In this document: positions 1 through 7,039 of the stretch, piece by piece
Position numbering within the stretch: position 1 is the first letter of the stretch
Layout: every line of letters starts with the position of its first letter
Source: Flavobacterium sp.
GTDB taxonomy: Bacteria > Bacteroidota > Bacteroidia > Flavobacteriales > Flavobacteriaceae
Assembly (NCBI GenBank): GCA_004296145.1
Contig: SEBM01000030.1
Span: 1 to 14,858, forward strand
Direction: 5' to 3'
Length of the DNA: 14,858 bases
Program-made: the position numbers and the translations under genes
Notes under the pieces: generated by a model
Databases searched by the model: none
What the model saw: the letters and a program-made list of their open reading frames with translations, nothing else
Told to the model about the DNA's origin: nothing

Positions 1-20
1 AAAATAATATTAATACCATA

Positions 21-56
21 AAAAAACTCCCGTTTCTGAAGAGACAGGAGTTTTTT
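21..56 (-). terminator. Rho-independent terminator after the minus-strand transglutaminase-like operon
   Basis: A 16-base arm at 21-36 pairs with 41-56 around a TGAA loop, with one C-A mismatch and one T-G wobble. The core is CTCC/GGAG. Read on the minus strand the stem ends in a T run, 35 bases after the stop codon at 91. The plus strand also has seven Ts after the stem, so it may act in both directions and also end a gene lying left of the window. Confidence 0.8.
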
Positions 57-90
57 TATGATCAGATTGTCTGTATTTATGATATAAAAA

Positions 91-2244
91 CTATCCTTTT
101 TTTAGTAAAATCTTTTCTTGTGAAAACTGGTAAGCAGCTTCTAAAAATAATGTTACTTTATTCCAGTTAGCATTTGGTTCATAATAATTGGCGTATAGTT
201 TTTTGGTTGTAATGACCAATTTATTATCTTTTATAACAGCATTACTTGTAAACTCGCCCGTTGAATTTTGAACATTTTTATTTAACTTCTCGATTCCTGA
301 AACTTTATAACCGGATGGAATTTCAAAAACAATTTCATTTTCAAAAGATCTTGGAAAAGGCATGTAAACATTATTTTTTCTGTCTGCCTCTTTTTTATCT
401 ATTTCAACCTGATTTGTCAGCATTTTACCAATTTCAATGATATAATTTTCACCGGCTTTTTTGATAAAATTATTTTTGATGGTAAATTCTTCATCATAAG
501 AAAAAGGAGTTTCACTACCGTATCTTCCTGTATTTGTGATAGTCAGAGTTGGATTTTCAATCTCAAATTCAAATTCTTCCGAAATAGCTTTTTTATCGCT
601 TTCCTTTTTTAAGTCTCTTAATTTGTTTTTTAATGCCTCAAATTCTTTGCTGTACTGTTCGCGTTTGTTTTTACTGCCTACTTTATCTATAACTCTTTCT
701 GTACCGTATTTTTGATAATCTTCATCCAGATAGTCATAGAATTTCATTTTTCTGTATTGTTCATCATTTTTAAAATGTCCAAAAAATGCCGATTTTCTTT
801 TAATAAGAAGATTAGAAAAATCAGATCCCAAAGCAACATCAGTTACTACTTTTGTAACATTTTCTTTTGCTGTAGATGTTGGCAGACTCACCTCTTTGAC
901 ATTGGCAAGTTGTTTGTAATTAATAACATCTATCGAATATGCTTTTGAATTTTCTAAATTATAGTCAATTGTGCCCGGCGTTGTATAAGGACTAAAATTT
1001 TCCAGATAAAACGGGTTTGGCGTATTTACTTTTATTAACGCTTTTACATTTTTCTGAATTAACAAATCATCAATAGAACCATCATTTCTATTGGTTCCAA
1101 GTATAATGTTGTAATCAATTTTAAACTCTTTCATAAATGCCATAAAATAGTTTATAAATTGACTTTGTTCTCCAATGTAAACAGGGTTTTTAAATAAATT
1201 ATAAGGATAAAAAATATCTGCTTCTTTAATCACAGCCGATTCAATATATTGGGTATAATAGCGGTGTCTAGCAAATTCATAAACTGCTTTTATCTTTTCT
1301 TCATCGTTTGCAAAGGTTTTTCCTTTCAAAAACTTTAAAGTTTCATCTAAATCAAAAACAGGACGATATTTTTCCTTATAATAATCAAATATATCATCTT
1401 TATCTACTGTCTTTCTTAAGAAAGTACCGCCTTTCGGAATAAATACATCTGCATAATTATAATTCGTAAAGGCTCCATTTCTGGCAAAATAAACCTGAAA
1501 TTTGTAACACGGCATTTCTGCTAATGGATAAAACCATCTTGGAAATTCATTTTTCTCAATATCGCTTGCCTCCAGCTCATATTGTTTTGTATGTTTTTTT
1601 TCTGAAGCTACCTCTTTTAAATCCGGTGCACCATTATAGGTATTGAAATTTACATAAAAATCATCTTCTGCAGAGAATTTTATTTTTTTATTCATTACAG
1701 GATACCCTTCGCCTAATGTTGTTTCAACTGGTTCAAAACTTAAATACGTAATAGCAAAAGGCTCATAAGAATAGTAATAATAGTCTATAACATCACCAAT
1801 CTCAAGACTGTTTATGGCTATCTTTTTTTCTTTATCGACCTGTTTAGCATTTTTATCTACATCAATTTCGATTTCATCTCCATTTGGCTTAACAATTTTT
1901 ACTCCCAAAAAAGTGGTGCCTTCTTTATAAATATACCCCTTTGAAGAGTAAAATTTATCATTAAATGAAAACTCAGAAAATTCTTTGATAGCAGCCTGAT
2001 CCTGAAGTTTAAGTCTTCTTCTGAATGCAGAAGTATAAATTACTTTAGCACCGGAATTATGATAGTTATAATATTCATATTTATAGATAACAACTGCAGA
2101 TTCGTTCTTCCATTTTTCCGGTGTCTGAATCGCTGTTTTATAAGTATCTGATTTTCCCCAGAAGAAATCTTTAACTTCAGCTTTGTCTTGCGAATAAGAA
2201 GAAAAACAAATTGTAATAAAAAACAAGAGTAGAGTTTTATTCAT
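91..2244 (-). CDS. Exported DUF3857/transglutaminase-like protein with degenerate catalytic triad
   Basis: A 717-residue protein with an N-terminal signal peptide (about residues 1-19, ending SSYSQ) that should place it in the periplasm or at the envelope. Residues about 25-260 resemble the DUF3857 beta-rich domain. Residues about 300-430 align with the transglutaminase-like fold of the neighbouring protein. Where the neighbour has G-D-C-K this protein reads G-E-Q-S, so the nucleophile is Gln360. The His position is Val400 and the Asp position Glu415, with the same 15-residue spacing between the last two. The fold seems kept and the chemistry lost, which suggests a binding or structural role; that is inference. 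A charged, possibly coiled segment lies near 520-550. The start ATG is 4 bases after the upstream stop, so the two genes are probably co-transcribed and may work as a pair. Substrate unknown. Confidence 0.85.
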   Translation of the reverse strand: MNKTLLLFFITICFSSYSQDKAEVKDFFWGKSDTYKTAIQTPEKWKNESAVVIYKYEYYNYHNSGAKVIYTSAFRRRLKLQDQAAIKEFSEFSFNDKFYSSKGYIYKEGTTFLGVKIVKPNGDEIEIDVDKNAKQVDKEKKIAINSLEIGDVIDYYYYSYEPFAITYLSFEPVETTLGEGYPVMNKKIKFSAEDDFYVNFNTYNGAPDLKEVASEKKHTKQYELEASDIEKNEFPRWFYPLAEMPCYKFQVYFARNGAFTNYNYADVFIPKGGTFLRKTVDKDDIFDYYKEKYRPVFDLDETLKFLKGKTFANDEEKIKAVYEFARHRYYTQYIESAVIKEADIFYPYNLFKNPVYIGEQSQFINYFMAFMKEFKIDYNIILGTNRNDGSIDDLLIQKNVKALIKVNTPNPFYLENFSPYTTPGTIDYNLENSKAYSIDVINYKQLANVKEVSLPTSTAKENVTKVVTDVALGSDFSNLLIKRKSAFFGHFKNDEQYRKMKFYDYLDEDYQKYGTERVIDKVGSKNKREQYSKEFEALKNKLRDLKKESDKKAISEEFEFEIENPTLTITNTGRYGSETPFSYDEEFTIKNNFIKKAGENYIIEIGKMLTNQVEIDKKEADRKNNVYMPFPRSFENEIVFEIPSGYKVSGIEKLNKNVQNSTGEFTSNAVIKDNKLVITTKKLYANYYEPNANWNKVTLFLEAAYQFSQEKILLKKG

Positions 2245-2248
2245 ATAA

Positions 2249-4171
2249 TTATAATTTTGAAAGGATTATTTGTTGGTTATAAATTGTGTTTAGGTTCTTA
2301 TTAAGGGCATTCCATTTATCCATTTCGCCTGCTTTTACAATGGCGTTGTTAAATATAAATTGCTTTTTATACAGAATTTGTTTTCCGACCTGCTTAAACG
2401 AAATCAAGATATTATAATCTTCTTCTTTTACATTCAGGTTTTCAGGAAGTTTACTTAGCTTATAACCATCAGGAATAACAAGGGCTACATTAGATTCATA
2501 ATCCGTTTTATAATCCAGTTCATAATCGGTTTTTCTTTCCTTGAATTCAAAATTTTTAAATTCATCCATATATTCTAAGTCTATATAAATTTCATTGTCA
2601 AATCTTGAAACCTTGTTCAAAACATTGATTTCATAATTTACAGAAAGTTTTTGATCTCTGTTGGTCAAATCAGAAGTCTTAATGTTACTCGCCGTAATGT
2701 TTTTATCATTTCTAGAAAGGTATTTCTCCAGCGTTTCGCCTTTTTTGTCACTTTCAAATGAATTTATAATATTCAAAAATTCAGTTCTGCTTTCTCCTGT
2801 ATACAGTTTAGAACAAGCACCCGACAATTTATCATTATCAATAACCAGATTGGCGTTATATATTTCTTTATTTAAATTACTGGCAGCAACAGGCACTTTT
2901 TTAATGATAAATTTATCTCCGTCTTCGATCATTACTTCTTTGTTCTGAATTCTTTCAGCATCTTCTCCCAAAGAATTATATTTTTCGGTACCATCAATGT
3001 AATACGTTTTTCCATTGTGAAACAAAGTACATATCATATGATTATCAACAGCCAGCGAAGGCGTAGTATAATCATAACTAATATGTTTTGTACCAATCCA
3101 GGTAAGTCTGGCATCAAATCCTGCTAACTTCAGCATTTGTTTGCTAAGATTTGCCATTCCTTTGCAATCACCATATCTTTTCTCAAAAACATTATTGGCT
3201 TCATCTGGTTTAAAACCGGCAATTCCATCCTCAAAAGCAATATATCTTATGTTATCCTGAACCCAATAGTAGATGTTTTTAATTTTCTCTTCATCTGTTT
3301 TTGCGTTTGCGGTCAGTTCTTTCACTTTATTCTGAAGAACGCTCGTATCATCTTTTATCAAATCCGTTAGTGATTTATACCATTTATATAAATCGGCTGT
3401 AGAATTAAAGAGTATGGTTTCCTGATCTTTAATTTTAAAAGATTTTGCAATAATTAAAATATGCGGATAAATATATGTTCTTCCCGGAGTTTTCTTTTCT
3501 TTATAAAAAGCATCCACATTCTCCATTACATAACTATAAATAGTGGTTCCGTTTCTTTCGTCTCTTGTTTTTGTTTTAGAAACAGTATTTCCTTCAAAAT
3601 TAAATTCCTTTAATTCTAAATTTAACCAATCAGGCACGACAACAGTAATTTCTTTTTTTATAACCGGAAATTCATCATTAAAATATAATGATGTAAAATA
3701 TTTAATATCGTTATATTTCTTTTTTAGCTCATAATTATAAGTATATCCCTGAACCGGAAAATCTACATTGATATATTTTACACGTGCATCATTATAAAAC
3801 AAGTCTTTATCTTTATAAAACTCATCTTTTATTGGAAAATCAGCATTCTTTTGGTTTCGGTATTTTAAACTAAAAGTTTCAATTTTAGATTCGCTGTCAT
3901 AAAATTCGTATTTACTAATATCAGCTCTGTGATTAATATTCATCAAAACTTCATTGACAGAGTTAGTCACAACAACTTTAGCATCACTTTTATTTAGATC
4001 AAAAGTGATCATTTCCTTGCTCTCTAATATTGCGACATCATTTTTTGTATACTTTTCCCTAAGGGATTTCGCCAACTGAATGTCCTGTGGAGTAGGGTCT
4101 AATGTTTTTTGCCCAAAAGAATAAGTAGTAAACGTAAGGAAGGAAACAACTGAAAGTAGAAGTATTTTCAT
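2249..4171 (-). CDS. Exported DUF3857 and transglutaminase-core protein, catalytic triad intact
   Basis: A 640-residue protein. I chose the ATG at 4171 because it begins a clear signal peptide (MKILLLSVVSFLTF, ending YSFGQ); an upstream in-frame ATG at 4225 adds 18 residues with no such signal. Residues about 30-240 match the DUF3857 type of beta domain. Residues about 255-400 form a transglutaminase-like cysteine protease fold with Cys336 (in YGDCKG), His378 (in DNHM) and Asp393 (in YIDGTE), the expected triad. The C-terminal part is beta-rich. Family members in Bacteroidota are exported and mostly uncharacterised; peptide-bond or amide chemistry on envelope or extracellular substrates is likely but unproven. 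It is the first gene of a two-gene minus-strand unit with the degenerate paralogue, and is divergent from rpoD. Confidence 0.85.
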   Translation of the reverse strand: MKILLLSVVSFLTFTTYSFGQKTLDPTPQDIQLAKSLREKYTKNDVAILESKEMITFDLNKSDAKVVVTNSVNEVLMNINHRADISKYEFYDSESKIETFSLKYRNQKNADFPIKDEFYKDKDLFYNDARVKYINVDFPVQGYTYNYELKKKYNDIKYFTSLYFNDEFPVIKKEITVVVPDWLNLELKEFNFEGNTVSKTKTRDERNGTTIYSYVMENVDAFYKEKKTPGRTYIYPHILIIAKSFKIKDQETILFNSTADLYKWYKSLTDLIKDDTSVLQNKVKELTANAKTDEEKIKNIYYWVQDNIRYIAFEDGIAGFKPDEANNVFEKRYGDCKGMANLSKQMLKLAGFDARLTWIGTKHISYDYTTPSLAVDNHMICTLFHNGKTYYIDGTEKYNSLGEDAERIQNKEVMIEDGDKFIIKKVPVAASNLNKEIYNANLVIDNDKLSGACSKLYTGESRTEFLNIINSFESDKKGETLEKYLSRNDKNITASNIKTSDLTNRDQKLSVNYEINVLNKVSRFDNEIYIDLEYMDEFKNFEFKERKTDYELDYKTDYESNVALVIPDGYKLSKLPENLNVKEEDYNILISFKQVGKQILYKKQFIFNNAIVKAGEMDKWNALNKNLNTIYNQQIILSKL

Positions 4172-4294
4172 CAAAATATATTTGCCGCAATTTACAAAAA
4201 AAGCGATACGAATTATTCTTTTCATTTTTTTTGAAAAAGTTTGTAACTTTTTTGAAACTCTTTACGTATAACCATTTGTACACTTTAAAAAATA

Positions 4295-4300
4295 GGGAGA
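4295..4300 (+). promoter_or_regulatory. Shine-Dalgarno-like GGGAGA before rpoD
   Basis: The purine run GGGAGA lies seven bases before the ATG at 4308. Most other genes in this window have only A-rich leaders, as is usual in Bacteroidota. This site fixes the rpoD start and may support stronger translation. Its function is inferred from position only. Confidence 0.4.
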
Positions 4301-4307
4301 CAACAAC

Positions 4308-5171
4308 ATGAGACAACTTAAAATTACCAAGCAGGTAACCAATCGTGAAACTGCATCGTTAGACAAATATCTACAAGAAATTGGAAAAGTTGACCTAATT
4401 ACCGCTGATGAAGAGGTAGAATTAGCACAAAGGATAAAAGCCGGTGATCAAAGAGCATTAGAAAAATTAACAAAAGCCAATCTACGTTTCGTTGTATCTG
4501 TGGCTAAACAATATCAAAATCAAGGTTTAACTCTTCCCGATTTAATTAATGAAGGAAATCTGGGTTTAATTAAAGCGGCTCAACGTTTTGATGAAACTCG
4601 TGGATTTAAATTTATCTCTTACGCAGTTTGGTGGATTCGTCAATCGATCCTTCAGGCTTTGGCAGAGCAATCACGTATTGTACGTTTACCATTAAACAAA
4701 ATTGGTTCTATCAATAAAATCAACAAAATGTACGCTTTATTAGAGCAATCTAACGAGCGTCCGCCTTCTGCTGAAGAAATTGCAAAAGAACTTGACATGA
4801 CTGTAAATGACGTAAAAGAGTCTATGAAAAACTCTGGTCGTCACTTATCAATGGATGCACCTCTTGTTGAGGGTGAAGATTCTAACCTTTATGACGTTTT
4901 ACGTTCTGGAGAATCTCCAAACCCGGACAGAGAATTAATTCACGAATCTCTTCGTACTGAAATCGAACGTTCTTTAGAAACATTAACTCCAAGAGAGGCA
5001 GATGTTGTTCGTTTGTATTTTGGTCTTGGTGACCAACACCCAATGACTCTTGAAGAAATTGGAGAAACTTTCGATCTTACTCGTGAGCGTGTTCGTCAGA
5101 TTAAAGAAAAAGCAATCCGTAGATTAAAACACACTTCAAGAAGTAAAATCCTTAAAACTTACTTAGGATAA
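4308..5171 (+). CDS. rpoD: Primary RNA polymerase sigma factor RpoD/SigA
   Basis: A 287-residue sigma-70 protein that directs core RNA polymerase to housekeeping promoters. Region 1.2 covers about residues 14-45. The sigma-70 signature is DLINEGNLGLIKAA at 78-91. Regions 2.3-2.4, with FKFISYAVWWIRQ, lie at 100-112. Region 3 is about 125-205. The region 4.2 helix-turn-helix is about 247-274 (TLEEIGE, TRERVRQI). It lacks region 1.1 and the long non-conserved insert of the E. coli protein, which is the usual size and form for the Bacteroidota primary sigma; this enzyme reads TTG/TAnnTTTG promoters like those found nearby. It is a single gene, divergent from the transglutaminase-like operon and followed by its own terminator. 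Some codons (cgt, ctt, act) look more selected than in neighbouring genes, fitting high expression. Confidence 0.97.
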   Translation: MRQLKITKQVTNRETASLDKYLQEIGKVDLITADEEVELAQRIKAGDQRALEKLTKANLRFVVSVAKQYQNQGLTLPDLINEGNLGLIKAAQRFDETRGFKFISYAVWWIRQSILQALAEQSRIVRLPLNKIGSINKINKMYALLEQSNERPPSAEEIAKELDMTVNDVKESMKNSGRHLSMDAPLVEGEDSNLYDVLRSGESPNPDRELIHESLRTEIERSLETLTPREADVVRLYFGLGDQHPMTLEEIGETFDLTRERVRQIKEKAIRRLKHTSRSKILKTYLG

Positions 5172-5193
5172 AAATATTAAATTTCAATATTTA

Positions 5194-5245
5194 AAATTCC
5201 AAATTCCAATTATGTTGGGATTTGGAATTTCTAACTTGGAATTTT
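5194..5245. repeat. AAATTCC/TTGGAATTT inverted and direct repeat
   Basis: The arm AAATTCCAAATTCCAA (5194-5209) pairs with TTGGGATTTGGAATTT (5215-5230) over 16 bases with one T-G wobble and a 5-base loop. The left arm is itself a tandem of AAATTCC. A third unit, TTGGAATTTT, follows at 5236-5245. It lies 22 bases after the rpoD stop, so it would form a hairpin in the rpoD 3' untranslated RNA. There is no T run after it, so it is not itself a typical terminator. Confidence 0.75.
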
Positions 5246-5293
5246 ACCGCAAACAACAGTTTGATTGACTGTTCGTTTTTTGATTGATGATTG

Positions 5294-5327
5294 AAACTCC
5301 GGCTGATTACCGGAGTTTTTTATTTTT
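5294..5327 (+). terminator. Rho-independent terminator of rpoD
   Basis: AAACTCCGG (5294-5302) pairs perfectly with CCGGAGTTT (5310-5318) around a 7-base loop, followed by a T-rich run to about 5327. It lies 122 bases after the rpoD stop, leaving a long 3' untranslated region that contains the TTGGAATTT repeat. Confidence 0.85.
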
Positions 5328-5334
5328 CTTTTTT

Positions 5335-5433
5335 ACCATTAAGATATTAAGAGAATTAAGATACAAAGAGCTTAATTAACTTTTTTCATAAGCAAATTAA
5401 GCCTGTTCTTCATTAACTTAATTCCTTAATGGT
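5335..5433. repeat. 99-base imperfect palindrome, MITE-like or dispersed intergenic repeat
   Basis: Terminal arms ACCATTAAGATATTAAG (5335-5351) and CTTAATTCCTTAATGGT (5417-5433) are complementary at 15 of 17 positions. An inner pair, GCTTAATT (5370-5377) and AATTAAGC (5395-5402), continues the symmetry, so the whole element can fold into one long interrupted hairpin. It contains no open reading frame of note. The form resembles a small non-coding repeat sequence; whether it is present elsewhere in the genome cannot be seen here. Confidence 0.6.
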
Positions 5434-5440
5434 TCAAATA

Positions 5441-5477
5441 ACTTTGCGTAAATCTTAGCGCTCTTTGCGGTTAAACT
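5441..5477. repeat. Short TTTGCG/TTAGCG iterated motif upstream of rpe
   Basis: The hexamers TTTGCG (5443-5448), TTAGCG (5455-5460) and TTTGCG (5464-5469) sit at 9- to 12-base spacing, the outer two followed by TAAA or GTTAAA. The block starts 8 bases after the long palindrome. It may be a further dispersed repeat or part of the rpe upstream region. No function is assigned. Confidence 0.45.
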
Positions 5478-5499
5478 TCAATCTAAGTCATAAAAAAAT

Positions 5500-5507
5500 T
5501 ATCTTTG
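5500..5507 (+). promoter_or_regulatory. rpe promoter, -7 element TATCTTTG
   Basis: TATCTTTG matches the flavobacterial -7 consensus TAnnTTTG exactly and ends 25 bases before the rpe ATG. No TTG lies at the usual -33 distance; TTC at 5477-5479 with a 20-base spacer is the best partner. The nearby TTTG at 5464 is too far. Confidence 0.6.
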
Positions 5508-5532
5508 TAAAAAAACAACACACAACTACATA

Positions 5533-6195
5533 ATGAAAAATACACTTATAGCTCCTTCTGTTCTTGCAGCTGATTTTGCCAATTTACAACGTGATATCGA
5601 AATGATTAATAACAGTCAGGCTGATTGGTTTCATATTGACATTATGGATGGCGTTTTTGTACCGAATATTTCTTTCGGAATGCCGGTTTTAGAAGCTATT
5701 TCCAAACATGCTAAAAAATATATTGATGTTCATTTAATGATTATTGATCCCGACCGATATATTAAAACCTTCGCAGATTTAGGTGCAAATGGTTTAACCG
5801 TACACTATGAAGCCTGCACCCATTTGCACAGAACTTTACAAGCCATTAAAGCTGAAGAAATGAAAGCCGGAGTAGCAATGAATCCTCATACTAATATTGA
5901 TTTACTGGAGGATGTTATAAATGATATTGATCTTGTTTGTGTAATGAGTGTGAATCCTGGTTTTGGCGGACAGTCATTTATCGAAAACACTTACGATAAA
6001 GTAAAAAAACTGAAAGCATTAATCACACGCAAAAATGCTTCGACGTTAATCGAAATTGATGGCGGTGTAACCAATAAAAATGCAAAACAATTAGTAGAAG
6101 CCGGAGCTGATGTTTTGGTTGCAGGAAGCTTTGTTTTTAAAGCAGAAAACCCAATCACGACTGTTGCCGATTTAAAAGTCCTTACTACTTTCTAA
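5533..6195 (+). CDS. rpe: Ribulose-phosphate 3-epimerase
   Basis: A 220-residue cytoplasmic TIM-barrel enzyme that interconverts D-ribulose 5-phosphate and D-xylulose 5-phosphate in the pentose phosphate pathway. The length is typical of the family. The expected active-site residues are visible: Ser9 in APSVL, His34 and Asp36 in HIDIMDG, His67 in DVHLM, and Asp176 in IDGG. The metal ligands are the His/Asp set and the acid-base pair is Asp36 and Asp176 by family knowledge. The phosphate-binding loops are NPGFGGQ (141-147), GG (177-178) and GS (198-199). It has its own promoter and appears to be transcribed alone. Its last 24 bases overlap the 3' end of the convergent nuclease gene, and no clear terminator is seen on the plus strand after its stop. 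Confidence 0.96.
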   Translation: MKNTLIAPSVLAADFANLQRDIEMINNSQADWFHIDIMDGVFVPNISFGMPVLEAISKHAKKYIDVHLMIIDPDRYIKTFADLGANGLTVHYEACTHLHRTLQAIKAEEMKAGVAMNPHTNIDLLEDVINDIDLVCVMSVNPGFGGQSFIENTYDKVKKLKALITRKNASTLIEIDGGVTNKNAKQLVEAGADVLVAGSFVFKAENPITTVADLKVLTTF

Positions 6196-6960
6196 ATTTT
6201 TCAGATTAGGAAAAAAATCAATTCCTGTCATTTTTTCGACAGTTTCTATAGGAACAACAAAGTCATAAATAGGTTTGTCGCTATCCTGATTGGGAACCAA
6301 AAAAGCAATTGCCTTGTTTTTATTTCCTGATTTGGCTAAAATAATTTTATAAAAATAAGTGGGAACAGAAACTTCTTCTGTTCCTATTTTTTTGTCCGAA
6401 TCTTTGAGTACGCCACCCGTTACTACATAAATATCATTATATTTTTCTGCCCAATAGCGTGTTTTTTGTTCGATTCTATTCCAGATTCCACTATTAAAAT
6501 CATGTTTTTGAGGTGAAATATTTGACGTATAAAAAGTATCATTATAAGCATTCACATCAAATTCCATATCACCGGCCGGGCAAAGATGTCCTTTATCATA
6601 TCCAGAATTTTTATAATTTCTCCAGTCGGCAGAGCCTGTAGTTACTTTTGGATCTTCAATAAAATAGGGACGTTTATAATTTGCGTTTTTCAGATATTCT
6701 TTCTTAAATTCATACGCAACCCATTCTGCCTGTTCAAACTTTTCATTGTATGACAGTGTGTAGTATTTGTGCTTAACAATTTGCTTTGTTGTAGAAGTGG
6801 GCAGATAAGCAATCGTATAAACTGAATCTGTTGCGCTTTGGTTAGCAACAAAACTTTCCTCCTTGTTATCTTCTGTTGATCCATTTTCTGTGGTTCCTTC
6901 ATTTTGTTTACAAGAAAGAAACACCAAACTCACAAAGCTTAGAATTAGAAACTTATTCAT
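6172..6960 (-). CDS. DNA/RNA non-specific endonuclease, lipoprotein (NUC1/EndoG-like family)
   Basis: A 262-residue protein with a type II signal peptide and lipobox ending L15-S16-C17, so probably anchored in the envelope. An acidic, Asn- and Thr-rich linker (about 18-45) precedes the nuclease domain (about 65-250). Compared with Serratia nuclease, His125 in YDKGH is the general base, Asn147 and Asn156 match the conserved Asn pair (Asn156 the Mg2+ ligand in FNSGIWN), and Glu164 matches the conserved Glu. The family motif DRGH is DKGH here, replacing the Arg by Lys123. It should cleave single- and double-stranded DNA and RNA, perhaps for nutrient recovery; that role is inference. The gene is downstream of the protease terminator and no strong promoter of its own is visible (TATATTTA on the minus strand at 6992-6999 is a weak candidate). 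Its 3' end overlaps rpe. Confidence 0.9.
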   Translation of the reverse strand: MNKFLILSFVSLVFLSCKQNEGTTENGSTEDNKEESFVANQSATDSVYTIAYLPTSTTKQIVKHKYYTLSYNEKFEQAEWVAYEFKKEYLKNANYKRPYFIEDPKVTTGSADWRNYKNSGYDKGHLCPAGDMEFDVNAYNDTFYTSNISPQKHDFNSGIWNRIEQKTRYWAEKYNDIYVVTGGVLKDSDKKIGTEEVSVPTYFYKIILAKSGNKNKAIAFLVPNQDSDKPIYDFVVPIETVEKMTGIDFFPNLKNLESSKDF

Positions 6961-6981
6961 ATTAATATTTTAAAACAAAAA

Positions 6982-7015
6982 AAACGCTCCGTAAATATAA
7001 ACTTTCGGAGCGTTT
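6982..7015 (-). terminator. Rho-independent terminator of the tail-specific protease gene
   Basis: AAACGCTCCG (6982-6991) pairs perfectly with CGGAGCGTTT (7006-7015) with a 14-base A/T-rich loop. Read on the minus strand, the stem is followed by a run of Ts (complement of the As before 6985), 25 bases after the stop codon at 7040. It separates the protease gene from the nuclease gene. Confidence 0.85.
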
Positions 7016-7039
7016 CTATAATAATTTAATTTTCTAAAA

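Noticed and set aside
4177..4184. TATATTTG on the plus strand as an rpoD promoter, and the overlapping TATTTTG-like sequence on the minus strand.
   Set aside because: The plus-strand element has no -33 partner and gives a leader of about 120 bases; the minus-strand one would start transcription at or inside the start codon. Promoters in this divergent gap remain undefined.
4172..4225. An 18-residue N-terminal extension of the active transglutaminase-like protein from the ATG at 4225.
   Set aside because: The extension puts a basic and hydrophobic stretch before a complete signal peptide that begins at the ATG at 4171, so the later start is more likely.
4059..4316. An 85-codon minus-strand frame across the rpoD start and the divergent gap.
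   Set aside because: It overlaps the coding start of two well-supported genes and its composition looks random; it is a shadow frame.
5172..5532. A small RNA or hidden gene in the rpoD-rpe gap.
   Set aside because: No frame of useful length and no known RNA family features were seen; repeats, the terminator and the rpe promoter account for the structure.
6196..6245. A/T-rich weak hairpins after the rpe stop as an rpe terminator.
   Set aside because: Stems are only 5-7 mainly A-T pairs and lie in nuclease codons; not enough to call a terminator.
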